A DNA stretch of 64,000 nucleotides from Alloalcanivorax dieselolei B5. GTDB lineage: Bacteria > Pseudomonadota > Gammaproteobacteria > Pseudomonadales > Alcanivoracaceae. The stretch spans positions 1,612,001 to 1,676,000 of the forward strand of contig NC_018691.1 of the NCBI RefSeq assembly GCF_000300005.1, given 5' to 3'. How positions within the stretch are numbered: the first letter of the stretch is position 1; each line of letters starts with the position of its first letter. Positions 46,419-57,102 of the stretch are shown here, in pieces. The notes below the pieces were generated by a model that saw only the letters and a list, made by a program, of their open reading frames with translations, searched no databases and was not told the DNA's origin. A program made the position numbers and the translations under genes.

Positions 46419-47429
46419 ATGAAAAAGAATTTGCTCGCGATCGCTGTGGGGGCGGCCGTCGCTCTGCCGGGTCTGGCCCTGGCGGACGGTCCTACCGTCT
46501 ACGGTAAAGTGAACATTTCACTGGAAAACCAGGAAAATGAAATCGGTCAGACCGGGAGTGTGGACGACGATTGGTCCCTGAACAGCAACGCTTCCCGTGT
46601 TGGTATCAAGGGCGACTTCGACCTGGACTTCGCTGGTCTGAAGGCGATCTACCAGGCGGAATATCAAATCTCCGTTGATGGCGATGATGACGAGTTCAGC
46701 CAGCGTAATATCTTCGGTGGTTTGGCCGGCGACTTCGGTGTGCTGAAAGCCGGTAAGTTCGACACCCCGACCAAAGTCGCCCAGGGTAAAGTGGATCAGT
46801 TCAACGATCTGCAAGGCGATATCAAAAACATCATGGCCGGTGAAAACCGCGCTGGAAACATCATCCAGTACAGCACTCCGACTCTGGGTGAGATGGTTAC
46901 CATCCACGGTGCTTTCATCCCGGGTGAAGGCGAAGACCTGGACGGCGACGGCCAGGAAGAAAACGATCTGGCGGATTCTTACTCCATCGCGATCATCGCC
47001 GAGCAGGGCATCTTCTACGGCGCTCTGTCTCATGACGCCGACATTGAAGACGACCTGGTTGTCGACAGCACTGGCGGTACCACTCTGGATATCACCCGCG
47101 CCGCGGTGATGCTGAAGCCGGGTAACGTGGAACTGGGCGCTCTCTACCAGATCGCCGAAGAATCCGAAGGCGATGGCGAAGACCAGTCCTTCCTGGTCAG
47201 CGGTGCCTACAAGATCGACCGCTGGAAACTGAAAGCCCAGTACGGCATGACCCAGGGCGATCAGAACGACGACGAAGCCACTCTGATGGCGGTCGGCGCC
47301 GACTACAAACTGGCTAAAGCCTCCAAGGTTTACGCCTACTTCTCCCAAGTGTCCTATGAACCGGATGCCGCCGGTGAAGAAGACCGTGACGACACCACCT
47401 TCGGTGTGGGCATGGAGCACAAGTTCTAA
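46419..47429 (+). CDS. Acidic outer membrane porin (gram-negative trimeric porin type)
   Basis: 336 residues. A signal peptide (KNLLAIAVGAAVALPGLALA) precedes an N-terminal strand GPTVYGKVNISLE, typical of Burkholderia/Alcanivorax-like porins, and loop-rich strands continue to a terminal FGVGMEHKF with C-terminal Phe as required for Bam recognition. The protein is strongly acidic, rich in D and E, as expected for a marine species. ATG 46419 follows ataggagatgctgcg. A terminator follows at 47479. The 217 bases upstream are AT-rich and likely hold its promoter. The substrate is unknown. Confidence 0.9.
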   Translation: MKKNLLAIAVGAAVALPGLALADGPTVYGKVNISLENQENEIGQTGSVDDDWSLNSNASRVGIKGDFDLDFAGLKAIYQAEYQISVDGDDDEFSQRNIFGGLAGDFGVLKAGKFDTPTKVAQGKVDQFNDLQGDIKNIMAGENRAGNIIQYSTPTLGEMVTIHGAFIPGEGEDLDGDGQEENDLADSYSIAIIAEQGIFYGALSHDADIEDDLVVDSTGGTTLDITRAAVMLKPGNVELGALYQIAEESEGDGEDQSFLVSGAYKIDRWKLKAQYGMTQGDQNDDEATLMAVGADYKLAKASKVYAYFSQVSYEPDAAGEEDRDDTTFGVGMEHKF

Positions 47430-47478
47430 AGAATACGGACTCACGTCCTGAAGTTTCCTCGAAGCAAGTGACAGCCTT

Positions 47479-47505
47479 GCCCGCCTTCCCGGCGGGCTTT
47501 TTTTT
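47479..47505 (+). terminator. Rho-independent terminator after porin 1
   Basis: Stem gcccgcc/ggcgggc with a small loop, followed by eight T. Confidence 0.9.
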
Positions 47506-47597
47506 GCAGGGGCGGCGCTTCTTTGACCCCGCTCATTGGTCCTGTCATCAAATCGTCATATAGTGTGCTCCCATTTTCATGCGAGGGAGCAGGGATC

Positions 47598-48680
47598 ATG
47601 AATACCACACACCGCAAACTCATTCCGGCATTGCTGGTTTTCCTGCCGGCATCGACGCTGGCCGCGCCGCAGTTTTATGGTCGCATCGATATTGCACTGG
47701 AAGGCACCGACGACTATCCAAGCCGTTCTTTGTCCTCGGCGCTCGATGACATGGGCAGCGGCGATTCGCCATTACGCGACGGCTGGTTCGTGGAAGCCTA
47801 TAACTCCTATCTGGGTGTGCGTGATGAAGTGCCTCTGGATGTGGGCGGTCTGTCACTGATCTACCAGTTCGAAGCCGGCTACGACGTCGACGGAGACAGC
47901 AGCGACACCTTCACCACCCGCAACAGCTATATCGGTCTGGCCACGCCCTGGGGGCGGGTTTTCGCCGGTCGTTATGACAGTCTGGTCAAGCAGGCCGAGG
48001 GCAAACTGGATCAGTTCAACAACACCGGCGCCGACATGCAGACGGTGTTCACCAGCCAATATCGCAACAGCAATACCCTGAACTGGGTGAGCCCGAACCT
48101 GGGCAACCTGGTGCTGAAAGCCCAACTGGCGCCAGGCGAACAGGATGAGTTGGGGACGCCGCCCTACGACGAAACCAAGGATGGGCTGGCCGATATTTAC
48201 GCGCTGTCCGCCACCTGGAATAGCGATGCTCTGTACGCCGCGCTGGCCTACGAACACGGCTACACCGAGAGAGCACTGCCGGCCCCGGTGAGCCTGAATG
48301 TGCCCGCGGACCGGGATGTGTTGCGCGGGGCTTTGGGAATGCGGGTAGGTAACCTGTCTCTGGGTGCGATCGTTGAGGAGCTGCGTCTGGATCCGGACTA
48401 TCCTGGTGCCAGCCGTCTCGACGGCACTTCCTATTTGCTCAGCGCCGGCCTGGCCATGAGCCCGCGCCTGACACTGAAAGCACAGGGTGGCCGCTTCGAC
48501 AGCGACGATCTGGGATACACCCTGACCACCGGCACCGTCGGCGCGGATTACAAACTGGGCGCCCAGACCACGGCCTATACGCTGCTGTCGGTGTCCGATG
48601 CGGACGTGGACGATGACGCCGCCGGTTATGATGACGGCAAGGGCGGGCTGGTATCAGTGGGGTTGGCGCACAAGTTCTGA
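47598..48680 (+). CDS. Second outer membrane porin, diverged paralogue
   Basis: 360 residues from ATG 47598 (gagggagcagggatc). The signal peptide is LIPALLVFLPASTLAAPQFY. It shares with the upstream porin the AP..YGR.DIALE opening, the motif GRYDSLVKQAEGKLDQFN (against GKFDTPTKVAQGKVDQFN) and a final VSVGLAHKF. The two therefore arose by duplication, but identity looks moderate. Tandem porins of this type could allow different expression. A REP pair follows 65 bases after the stop. Confidence 0.87.
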   Translation: MNTTHRKLIPALLVFLPASTLAAPQFYGRIDIALEGTDDYPSRSLSSALDDMGSGDSPLRDGWFVEAYNSYLGVRDEVPLDVGGLSLIYQFEAGYDVDGDSSDTFTTRNSYIGLATPWGRVFAGRYDSLVKQAEGKLDQFNNTGADMQTVFTSQYRNSNTLNWVSPNLGNLVLKAQLAPGEQDELGTPPYDETKDGLADIYALSATWNSDALYAALAYEHGYTERALPAPVSLNVPADRDVLRGALGMRVGNLSLGAIVEELRLDPDYPGASRLDGTSYLLSAGLAMSPRLTLKAQGGRFDSDDLGYTLTTGTVGADYKLGAQTTAYTLLSVSDADVDDDAAGYDDGKGGLVSVGLAHKF

Positions 48681-48745
48681 TCGCAGTCCGTGGGCCGCTG
48701 GTGCGCGACCTTGAGGATATGAATTAGAGGTATCCACAAGGTGTT

Positions 48746-48810
48746 TGTAGGAGCTTGCCCTGCAAGCGAATTCTTTGGAGCCCAATTCGCTTGCAGGGCA
48801 AGCTCCTACA
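48746..48810. repeat. REP-like inverted repeat
   Basis: Perfect 27-base arms at 48746-48772 and 48784-48810, the common gtaggagcttgccctgcaag form. It is almost identical to the hairpin at 56400 and is followed by the same cggcttcgtag tail. Confidence 0.82.
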
Positions 48811-48850
48811 GCGGCTTCGTAGTTTCCTTGTGGGAGGTGTCCGGTTATAC

Positions 48851-48877
48851 AAAAAACGGCCCCTGATGGGGCCGTTT
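48851..48877 (-). terminator. Rho-independent terminator of fabAB
   Basis: Stem aaacggcccc/ggggccgttt with loop tgat; on the minus strand it is followed by six T. It is 20 bases after the fabB stop. Confidence 0.85.
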
Positions 48878-48896
48878 CTGATCGTGCTGGTCGGGA

Positions 48897-50114
48897 TCAG
48901 CCCTGCCAGCGTTGCAGCGCCAGGGTGGCGTTGGTGCCACCGAAACCGAAGCTGTTGCTGATCGCCAGATCCGGGGCGCGCTCCAGCCGTTCGATAAGGA
49001 TCGGCAGCCCCTCGGCCTGCTCATCCAGATCCTGGATGTTGGCGGAAGCGGCGGTGAAGCCGTCGCGCATCATCAGCAGGCAGTAGATGGCTTCCTGTAC
49101 GCCGGTGGCGCCCAGGCTGTGGCCGGTCAGGCTCTTGGTGGAGCTGATGCCCGGCACGGTGCCGCCGCCGAACACCTCGCGAATCGCCTTTAACTCCGCC
49201 ACGTCACCCACCGGGGTGCTGGTGCCATGGGCGTTGATGTAATCCACCGGGGTGTTCACCGTGGACAGGGCCTGGCGCATGCAGCGCGCCGCGCCTTCAC
49301 CGCTGGGCGCGACCATGTCGTAGCCGTCGCTGGTGGCGCCGTAGCCCACCACTTCCGCGTAGATACGCGCGCCACGGGCCTTGGCGCGCTCCAGTTCCTC
49401 CACGACCACCATGCCGCCGCCGCCAGCGATGATGAAGCCGTCACGGCTGGCGTCATAGGCCCGCGATGCGGTTGCCGGAGTGTCGTTGTACTTGGTGGAG
49501 AGCGCGCCCATGGCGTCGAACAGACAGCTCAGGGTCCAGTGCTCTTCCTCGCCACCGCCGGCGAACACCACATCCTGCTTGCCCATCTGGATCTGCTCCA
49601 CGGCATTCCCAATACAATGGGCGCTGGTGGCGCAGGCGGAGGTGATGGAGTAGTTGATGCCCTTGATCTTGAACGGCGTGGCGAGGCAGGCGGACACCGT
49701 GGAGGCCATCACACGCGGCACCATGTAAGGGCCGATGCGTTTGACGCCACGGGAGCGGGCAATATCCGCCGCTTCCACCTGATTCTGGGAAGAGTGCCCG
49801 CCGGAGCCGGCGATCAGACCGGTGCGCTCGTTGCTGACCTGGCTGTCTTCCAGGCCGGAATCGGCGATCGCCTGTTGCATGGCCACATAGGCGTAGGCCG
49901 CGGCATCGCCCATGAAGCGGCGGCTTTTGCGGTCGATCAGCGCTTCCAGATCAATTTCGGGGCTGCCGGCGATCTGACTGCGCATGCCCTGAGCCTGATA
50001 TTCCTCCTTGAAACGGATGCCGGAGCGTCCTTCGCGCAGCGCAAGAGAGACGGTATCGGTATCGTTGCCCAAACAGGAAACGATGCCCATGCCGGTAATA
50101 ACGACGCGTCGCAT
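48897..50114 (-). CDS. fabB: Beta-ketoacyl-ACP synthase I
   Basis: 405 residues. It elongates acyl-ACP and is essential for unsaturated fatty acid synthesis. The catalytic Cys is in [17 protein letters not shown] (about residue 163); the two His are in [13 protein letters not shown] and [17 protein letters not shown]. The start [18 protein letters not shown] is typical. It lies 8 bases after fabA in the fabAB operon. The shift from nearby stress genes to this operon has no obvious functional link. Confidence 0.97.
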   Translation of the reverse strand: MRRVVITGMGIVSCLGNDTDTVSLALREGRSGIRFKEEYQAQGMRSQIAGSPEIDLEALIDRKSRRFMGDAAAYAYVAMQQAIADSGLEDSQVSNERTGLIAGSGGHSSQNQVEAADIARSRGVKRIGPYMVPRVMASTVSACLATPFKIKGINYSITSACATSAHCIGNAVEQIQMGKQDVVFAGGGEEEHWTLSCLFDAMGALSTKYNDTPATASRAYDASRDGFIIAGGGGMVVVEELERAKARGARIYAEVVGYGATSDGYDMVAPSGEGAARCMRQALSTVNTPVDYINAHGTSTPVGDVAELKAIREVFGGGTVPGISSTKSLTGHSLGATGVQEAIYCLLMMRDGFTAASANIQDLDEQAEGLPILIERLERAPDLAISNSFGFGGTNATLALQRWQG

Positions 50115-50122
50115 AATGACTC

Positions 50123-50653
50123 CTAGAAACCTTCCGTCGAGGTGAACAGGCCCACACGCAGGTCGTCGGCCTGGTAAATGGGTTTACCGTCCACGGACAC
50201 CACCGCATCGGCGAGGCCCATGGTCAGTTTGCGGGCGATGACCCGCTTGATATTGATCTGGTAGGTCAGTGTCTTGGCGGTGGGTAGCACCTGGCCGGAG
50301 AATTTGACCTGACCCACACCGAGGGCGCGTCCGCGACCGGGGTGGCCGAGCCAGCCCAGGTAGAAACCGAGCAACTGCCAGGTGGCGTCCAGGCCGAGGC
50401 AGCCGGGCATCACCGGGTCGGATTCGAAGTGGCATTGGAAGAACCACATATCCGGGTGGATATCCAGTTCGGCGACCACTTCACCGCGATCATGGGCACC
50501 GCCGGTTTCGGCAATGCGGGTGATGCGGTCGACCATCAACATGTTGGGCAGCGGCAGGCGGGCGTTGCCCGGGCCGAACAGTTCGCCATGGGCGCAGGCG
50601 AGCAGTTCGTCGCGCTGATAGGATGATTGTCTTTCTACGTTAGTGTTACTCAA
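50123..50653 (-). CDS. fabA: 3-hydroxydecanoyl-ACP dehydratase/isomerase
   Basis: 176 residues if started at TTG 50653 (ggagag ten bases upstream); an ATG 11 codons earlier is in frame but gives an untypical N-terminus. It dehydrates 3-hydroxydecanoyl-ACP and isomerises the product, starting unsaturated fatty acid synthesis. The active His is in [20 protein letters not shown] and the Asp in the same block. The sequence closes with [12 protein letters not shown]. First gene of fabAB. Regulation by FabR/DesT-like factors is likely in relatives, but no site is called. Confidence 0.95.
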   Translation of the reverse strand: MSNTNVERQSSYQRDELLACAHGELFGPGNARLPLPNMLMVDRITRIAETGGAHDRGEVVAELDIHPDMWFFQCHFESDPVMPGCLGLDATWQLLGFYLGWLGHPGRGRALGVGQVKFSGQVLPTAKTLTYQINIKRVIARKLTMGLADAVVSVDGKPIYQADDLRVGLFTSTEGF

Positions 50654-51254
50654 ATCTTTGACTCTCCACACAGGCCAATTCGGCAATGGCGTCCCAACGG
50701 GGATAAAGACCGGCGTCCATGATTGCTGAGCTAGTATGTTTTTGAGCGAGTATATGGATGCCCGATGACGGTTTGACTGCAGAATTAAGACATTTTGCCA
50801 TGCAGAGTCACCATACTAGCAGACCCGAAATGACCGGGACGAACGTAAGCGTCTCAAAATATGTCCAGCATCGCCGGCCCTGGCGGCCCGCCGCGCCGGG
50901 CGTCGGGCTTGCATTGCGGCGGCGTTGTGCCGATCATGCGCCGGCGGCTGAAAGCTCCGCGGGGCCAGCCGCCAGTCTAATCTATTGTGGGGCAGGACCC
51001 CGCCGTCTCAAGGTGTCATCTTCGGACATTCGGTCGCGTGATTGACCGACCCGGGCCCAATCACCGGATCAGGCAAAAAAATGATCCGTGACAGGGCAGG
51101 GGGACCGATTTCAGGGAACCCTGGGGCGGCGCGGCCATCGAATCCCCTCGGTGCCGTGAAACGGCAACGTGAAACAACAACAGAGCGCGCGGCCGTTGGC
51201 TCCCGGATGGCCGTTCGGGCCGATCCTTCCCAGGCGTGTCTCAGGAGGTAACTG
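50654..51254. other. fabA-ccmF divergent intergenic region, no gene seen
   Basis: About 600 bases. The fabA-proximal 200 bases are AT-rich and should hold its promoter; a repeated agtatg/agtata lies at 50731-50756. The ccmF-proximal part is GC-rich, with small inverted pairs (tgattg/caatca at about 51040-51064 and ggatca/tgatcc at 51065-51086). Open frames here lack support, and there is no ccmABCDE. Confidence 0.5.
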
Positions 51255-53210
51255 GTGGCGGCGGAAATCGGACATCTTTCCCTGTGGGTGGCATTGGCGG
51301 CATCCCTGGTCCTGGCGATCTTTCCCCTGATCGGCGTCCACCGTGGCGTATTGGCCTGGCAACGCTATGCACGGCCGCTGGCCTGGCTGCAATGGATGGC
51401 CATGACCGCGGCCATCGTGGCGCTGGGCTACAGCTTTTATATCAACGATTTCTCCATCACCTACGTGGCCAACCACAGCAATTCCGAATTGCCACTGGGC
51501 TACCGCCTGTCGGCGATCTGGGGCGGTCATGAAGGGTCGTTGTTGTTGTGGGGCTGGATGTTGGCGGGCTGGACCGCGCTGGTCGGGCTGCTGAGCCGCA
51601 GCGTGCCGTTGCCCATGGTGGTGCGGGTGTTGTCGGTGATGGGCATGATCGCGGTGGGCTTCCTGGCTTTCATGCTGTTCACCTCCAACCCCTTCGATCG
51701 GGCCCTGCCCTGGTTCGTTATCGACGGCGCGGACCTTAATCCGCTGCTGCAGGACCCCGGCCTGATCGTCCATCCGCCGATGCTGTACATGGGCTACGTG
51801 GGCTTCGCCGTGGCGTTCGGTTTCGCCGTCGCCGGCTTGCTGGAAGGCAATCTGGATCCGGCCTGGGCGCGCTGGGCCCGTCCCTGGACCACGGTGGCCT
51901 GGTGTTTTCTTACCGTCGGTATCGCGCTGGGCTCCTGGTGGGCCTACTACGAACTGGGCTGGGGCGGCTGGTGGTTCTGGGACCCGGTGGAAAACGCCTC
52001 GCTGATGCCCTGGCTGGCCGGGACCGCGCTGATCCATTCCCTGGCGGTGAGCGAGAAGCGCAACCTGTTCCGCGCCTGGACCGTATTGCTGGCGATCATC
52101 ACCTTCTCGTTGAGTCTGCTCGGCACTTTCCTGGTGCGTTCCGGAGTACTCACCTCGGTCCACGCCTTCGCCAATGACCCCAGCCGCGGTGCTTTCATTC
52201 TCGCTTTCCTGGTGGTGGTGGCCGGCGGCGCGCTGACTCTGTTCGCTCTGCGCGCCGGCCGGCTGTCCGGGCAGGGCGGTTTCAAGGCGATGTCCCGGGA
52301 GAGCTTCCTGCTGGGCAACAACCTGGTGCTGCTGGCCGCCACCTTCGTGGTGCTGATGGGGACCTTGTTCCCCCTGCTGGGCGAGGCCATGGACATCAAG
52401 GTGTCGATCCGCAGCCCCTACTTCAACGCCTTCTTCGTGCCTCTGACCCTGCTGCTGATCCTGCTGATGGTCCCCGGCATGATGAGCAATTGGAAGCGTC
52501 AGGCCGGCAAACCACTGGTGCGCCGTCTGCTGTGGCTGGCGCCGGCGGCCCTGATCGGCGGCTGGCTGGGCGCGCGGCTGCCCGGCGCGACACCCTGGCC
52601 CGGTACCCTGGCGTTGATTCTGGCGCTGTTCCTGGTATTCGCCCATCTGGATGACGTGGTGCGCCGGGCTCTGGCCTATAACCAGGGGCTGTTCGCCGGT
52701 CTGCGTAAACTGACCCGTTCCTATATAGGCATGGTCGTGGCCCATTGCGGGCTGGCGGTACTGGTGGCCGGCGTCACCGTGGTCAGCTTCCATGAGACCG
52801 AGCGGGATGTTCGCATGCGTCCCGGCGATGTGGCGGAAGTGGGCGGTTATCGTTTCGAATTCGAGAGTCTCAGTGATCCGGTGGGGCCGAACTATCAATC
52901 CCAGAAAGGCCACTTCCTGGTCAGCCGGGACGGCCGTCCGGTGACCGAAATGAATCCGGAAAAACGCACCTATCGGGCCTCCGGCCAGGTGATGACGGAA
53001 GCGGCGATCGACGGCCGGCTGATGCGCGATCTTTATGTGGCGCTGGGTGAGCCCCTGGGCGATGACGCCTGGGCGGTACGCATCTATCACAAACCGATGG
53101 TGCGCTGGATCTGGCTGGGTGCCCTGGTCATGGCGCTGGGTGGTGCCCTGGCACTGTCCGACCGGCGTTACCGCAAACCCATGGGAGGAGTAGCTGGTGA
53201 ACAGGCCTGA
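51255..53210 (+). CDS. ccmF: Cytochrome c heme lyase subunit CcmF
   Basis: 651 residues from a GTG after caggaggtaactg. It is a polytopic inner membrane protein that, with CcmH/CcmI, attaches heme to apocytochrome c. The tryptophan-rich WWD domain is visible as GSWWAYYELGWGGWWFWDPV (about residues 220-240), with preceding GGHEGSLLLWGWML and following FLVRSGVLTSVHAFANDPSR. Periplasmic heme-binding His residues are expected in family positions. It overlaps ccmG by 14 bases. The operon here begins with ccmF, not ccmA. Confidence 0.95.
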   Translation: MAAEIGHLSLWVALAASLVLAIFPLIGVHRGVLAWQRYARPLAWLQWMAMTAAIVALGYSFYINDFSITYVANHSNSELPLGYRLSAIWGGHEGSLLLWGWMLAGWTALVGLLSRSVPLPMVVRVLSVMGMIAVGFLAFMLFTSNPFDRALPWFVIDGADLNPLLQDPGLIVHPPMLYMGYVGFAVAFGFAVAGLLEGNLDPAWARWARPWTTVAWCFLTVGIALGSWWAYYELGWGGWWFWDPVENASLMPWLAGTALIHSLAVSEKRNLFRAWTVLLAIITFSLSLLGTFLVRSGVLTSVHAFANDPSRGAFILAFLVVVAGGALTLFALRAGRLSGQGGFKAMSRESFLLGNNLVLLAATFVVLMGTLFPLLGEAMDIKVSIRSPYFNAFFVPLTLLLILLMVPGMMSNWKRQAGKPLVRRLLWLAPAALIGGWLGARLPGATPWPGTLALILALFLVFAHLDDVVRRALAYNQGLFAGLRKLTRSYIGMVVAHCGLAVLVAGVTVVSFHETERDVRMRPGDVAEVGGYRFEFESLSDPVGPNYQSQKGHFLVSRDGRPVTEMNPEKRTYRASGQVMTEAAIDGRLMRDLYVALGEPLGDDAWAVRIYHKPMVRWIWLGALVMALGGALALSDRRYRKPMGGVAGEQA

Positions 53211-53775
53211 TCGTGGTGAGCTGCGCCGTCAGCGCGGCGTCAGTCTGTGGGTGTTCCTGCCGCTGGTGGCTTTCGTGGCCCTGGCGGTGTTGCTGGCCAG
53301 CGGCCTGGGCCGCAACCCGGAAGAGCTGCCGTCGAATTTGGTGGGCAAGCCGTTGCCGGCGTTTCAGCTGCCTTCCTTATTAGGTGAACGGACCATCACA
53401 CCGGCCTCCCTGCGGGACCAGAACTGGAAATTGCTGAACGTCTGGGCCACCTGGTGCCCGACCTGCTACGTGGAGCACCCCTATCTGCTACAACTGGCGG
53501 CCCGGGGGATCCCCATCATCGGACTCAACTACAAGGACGAGACCGACGCGGCGCGGGACTATCTGGCCAATCTGGGCAACCCCTACAGCGAAGTGGTGGT
53601 GGATCATGACGGTCAGTTGGGGCTCGACCTGGGCGTTTACGGCGCACCGGAAACGTTCCTGCTGAATCCCGAAGGGCGGGTGGTATTGCGACACGCCGGC
53701 GATCTGAACGAGCGGGTGTGGGAAGAAAAATTCCAGCCCATTCTCGACCAGGCCAGAACCGGGGGAGAACAGTAA
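53197..53775 (+). CDS. ccmG: Thiol:disulfide interchange protein CcmG/DsbE
   Basis: 192 residues, GTG start. One N-terminal membrane anchor (SLWVFLPLVAFVALAVLLAS) precedes a periplasmic thioredoxin fold with the redox motif NVWATWCPTCYVEHPYL (CPTC). CcmG keeps apocytochrome c cysteines reduced for heme attachment. The cis-Pro loop is in YGAPETFLLNPEG. It overlaps ccmF, and its TAA shares a base with the ccmH ATG. Confidence 0.95.
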   Translation: MNRPDRGELRRQRGVSLWVFLPLVAFVALAVLLASGLGRNPEELPSNLVGKPLPAFQLPSLLGERTITPASLRDQNWKLLNVWATWCPTCYVEHPYLLQLAARGIPIIGLNYKDETDAARDYLANLGNPYSEVVVDHDGQLGLDLGVYGAPETFLLNPEGRVVLRHAGDLNERVWEEKFQPILDQARTGGEQ

Positions 53776-54182
53776 TGCGCCTCTTGTTGTTGCTCTTGTT
53801 GACGATGCTGGGGCAGGGCGCCCTGGCTGCCATTGACGTCTATCAATTCGACACGGAAGAGCAGGAAACCCGTTTCCGCGTGCTGACCGAGGAATTGCGC
53901 TGCCCCAAGTGTCAGAACCAGAGCATCGCCGATTCCGACGCCGGGATCGCCCAGGACATGCGTGAGCGGGTGGCGCGAATGATCCGGGAAGGGCATGACG
54001 ACCAGGCCATCGTCGACTATTTCGTTGACCGCTATGGTGACTTCGTCAGTTACCGGCCACCGGTGAACGCCCAGACACTGGTGCTGTGGCTGGGACCGGC
54101 GATCTTGCTGTTGCTGGGCGGCGGCACCATCGTGATATTGATCCGGCGGGCCAGCCGCCGGGTGGAGGATGACGAGCAATGA
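53775..54182 (+). CDS. ccmH: Cytochrome c maturation protein CcmH (N-terminal type)
   Basis: 135 residues from ATG 53775. The signal peptide is MRLLLLLLLTMLGQGALAAI. The redox motif LRCPKCQNQSIADSDAGIA (LRCxxC) is at about residues 43-61, and a C-terminal membrane segment is LVLWLGPAILLLLGGGTIVI. It presents reduced apocytochrome to CcmF. It is the short CcmH form, with the TPR domain encoded separately as ccmI, overlapping by 4 bases. Confidence 0.93.
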   Translation: MRLLLLLLLTMLGQGALAAIDVYQFDTEEQETRFRVLTEELRCPKCQNQSIADSDAGIAQDMRERVARMIREGHDDQAIVDYFVDRYGDFVSYRPPVNAQTLVLWLGPAILLLLGGGTIVILIRRASRRVEDDEQ

Positions 54183-55207
54183 CCTTCCTGCTTGCGGTGC
54201 TCGGTGCCGTCCTGCTGATCGCTTTGCTGTCCATGTTTCTGTTATGGCGGCGGGAAACCCGCCGTGACGGCGACCGTGCTTCCTGGTCCGGCCTGGCTCT
54301 GCCGTTGCTGGTGGTGGTGCTGGGCGGGCTGGGTTATCTGAGCCTGGGCTATCATCCGGAAACCGCCCAGTGGCTGAGCGACCGCCGTGAACTGAGCGAC
54401 GCCGCCCGCCGTGTGATCCAGGGCCAGCCGCCGGAAATCGACGATGACAATCTGAGTGCCGCCGCCTTTGCCCGGGTGCTGCAATCCGAAGTGGTCCGTG
54501 AGCATCAGACCATGGGTGGCTGGTACGCCCTGGGCCTGTTGTACGACCAACTGGGTGCTCCGGCCCAGGCCGAGGAGGCGGCGCGCCGGGCATTGTTTCT
54601 CGAGCCCGATGACGATGCCGCTCGTCTGCTGCTGGCGCGGTCTCTGATTCAGGCCAACGAAGGCCGTCTCAGCGACGCCGCCGAAGCGGAAATCCAGAAA
54701 GTGCTGGAGGCCTATCCGCAGCACGACGGGGCCTGGATGCTGCAAGCCATGGCCGCCAGCCGTGCCCATCGTTATGAACTGGCGTTGCGGTCCTGGCAGG
54801 CGTTGCTCGCCCGCCATGGCGAGGGCGAAGCCGGTGACCTGCTACGGCAGGGCAAGGCCAATACCGAACGGCAATTGGCCAAAGCGCGGCAACTGGATGA
54901 TCTGCGTATCACCGTCAATGCCGGTGACGTGGCCGCCGGCGGCACTCTGTTCGTGTTCCTGCGCCAGGGTGAGCAGGGTGGTCAGCCGTTGGCGGCCCGC
55001 CGTGTGCTGGTGGAGCGATTCCCGGCCACCGTGGTTTTGCGCCGTGATGACTGGCTGCAGTCTTATCCGGCGGACCTGTCCGATTTGCGCGCCGGCGCTC
55101 GCTATACTCCGGCGCCGGGTTCCAGCGTCGACGAGGCGGGGCTCAGAGTGGCGCCGAAACCGCTACGCGGCTCGCCACCGCAGGCGGAGTTGACGCTGGG
55201 GCAGTAG
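54179..55207 (+). CDS. ccmI: Cytochrome c maturation protein CcmI (TPR protein)
   Basis: 342 residues. Two N-terminal membrane segments (LAVLGAVLLIALLSMFLLWR and LALPLLVVVLGGLGYLSLGY) are followed by periplasmic TPR repeats (about residues 100-230, TMGGWYALGLLYDQLGAPAQ and PDDDAARLLLARSLIQANEG). The C-terminal domain (LRITVNAGDVAAGGTLFVFL) is CcmI-like. CcmI is the chaperone for apocytochrome c. It ends the ccmFGHI unit. Confidence 0.9.
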   Translation: MTFLLAVLGAVLLIALLSMFLLWRRETRRDGDRASWSGLALPLLVVVLGGLGYLSLGYHPETAQWLSDRRELSDAARRVIQGQPPEIDDDNLSAAAFARVLQSEVVREHQTMGGWYALGLLYDQLGAPAQAEEAARRALFLEPDDDAARLLLARSLIQANEGRLSDAAEAEIQKVLEAYPQHDGAWMLQAMAASRAHRYELALRSWQALLARHGEGEAGDLLRQGKANTERQLAKARQLDDLRITVNAGDVAAGGTLFVFLRQGEQGGQPLAARRVLVERFPATVVLRRDDWLQSYPADLSDLRAGARYTPAPGSSVDEAGLRVAPKPLRGSPPQAELTLGQ

Positions 55208-56162
<955 letters not shown>

Positions 56163-56196
56163 CACACGCCCGCGAACCTCATTCATGAGAGGTTGG

Positions 56197-56223
56197 AAAA
56201 GGAGCCATACGGCTCCTTTTTTT
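56197..56223 (+). terminator. Rho-independent terminator of adk
   Basis: Stem aaaaggagcc/ggctcctttt, loop atac, followed by three more T. Confidence 0.92.
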
Positions 56224-56231
56224 ATGCCCGT

Positions 56232-56260
56232 CGTCCATGGCGGTCACCCTTCGGGCCGTC
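56232..56260. repeat. 29-bp dispersed repeat just after a terminator (copy 2)
   Basis: 28 of 29 bases match 8679-8707, and it too lies about ten bases beyond a terminator. No gene is predicted. Confidence 0.6.
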
Positions 56261-56399
56261 GCAGAGCAACGTTTAAAATGGCTTCCGGCCACTGCTGTCC
56301 CATAGTTTCGAGAGACCCTGACACCCTGGCTTCTGCATTCCAGGCAGCGCCGTACCAACAGGTCTCGGGGATATGAATGCAGAGGTTGCTACAAGGCCG

Positions 56400-56472
56400 C
56401 TGTAGGAGCTTGCCCTGCAAGCGAATCGGGCTTTCGGCCAAAGGAATTCGCTTGCAGGGCAAGCTCCTACAG
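56400..56472. repeat. REP-like inverted repeat
   Basis: Perfect 27-base arms at 56400-56426 and 56446-56472, the same form as 48746 including the cggcttcgtag tail. Confidence 0.82.
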
Positions 56473-57102
56473 CGGCTTCGTAGTCTCCTCCGTGGGAGAG
56501 CAATCATCGTGTGGGCGTGCCGCAGGTCGTCCCAAAATTGTGGGACAGCCGTGGCTCTCGGCAATTTTTTATGCCCTCGGTCCGTAAAGGGCTCCCTTTT
56601 CTCATGCCCGGGCGGCGGTCGCCAGGTTAATCAATGCGGTTGTCGCATCTGCCTTTCCCGTTTCTTCCATGTCGGTGTCACGGTGATTCCGATGGGGATG
56701 TTGGTTTCTTTATATTCCCACCGCCCTCGCATGTTTCCTTTTTTTCCGCTCACCCGCCTCTTAGAGCCTGTCTCAGTGCCACCGGCGGTAACACTTCGTT
56801 GCGTTCCGTAAAGCAAAGTGGCGAGAGGGGAAGCGTGTCGCCATTCAACAATCCGGCGGGAAATGGAATGCGGACGACGCCGTATTCGATCCGCGGACAA
56901 AGCTTCTTTTCGTTATTGTCGGCTATGGCGGAGTGAAAAGAGCAAGTGTTTCCGTCGCCGCTGAAGAGCGATGGAAATCTTCTTTTGTTTTCTTTTTACG
57001 CGATCGCGCATCGATCTGATTAAATAATGTACCAAGTGATTTTTTTTTATGCTATTTTCCGATTGTCGAAGTAAGTGACGTCATAGGATTAGGAGATCGA
57101 TC
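56473..57102. other. Long intergenic region before the histone-like gene, no gene seen
   Basis: A small inverted pair gtccca/tgggac lies at about 56529-56546. The last 150 bases are AT-rich with a poly-T and tatgctat at about 57047, probably the promoter of the histone-like gene. Reading frames in this stretch overlap each other and have no start signals. Confidence 0.5.

Noticed and set aside
46518-47444. Antisense frame across the first porin
   Set aside because: Mirror of the porin; the porin has signal peptide, terminal Phe and a terminator.
51111-53090. 659-codon antisense frame across ccmF
   Set aside because: Low-complexity product rich in Gln, His and Gly, the mirror of the membrane protein ccmF; no start signal.
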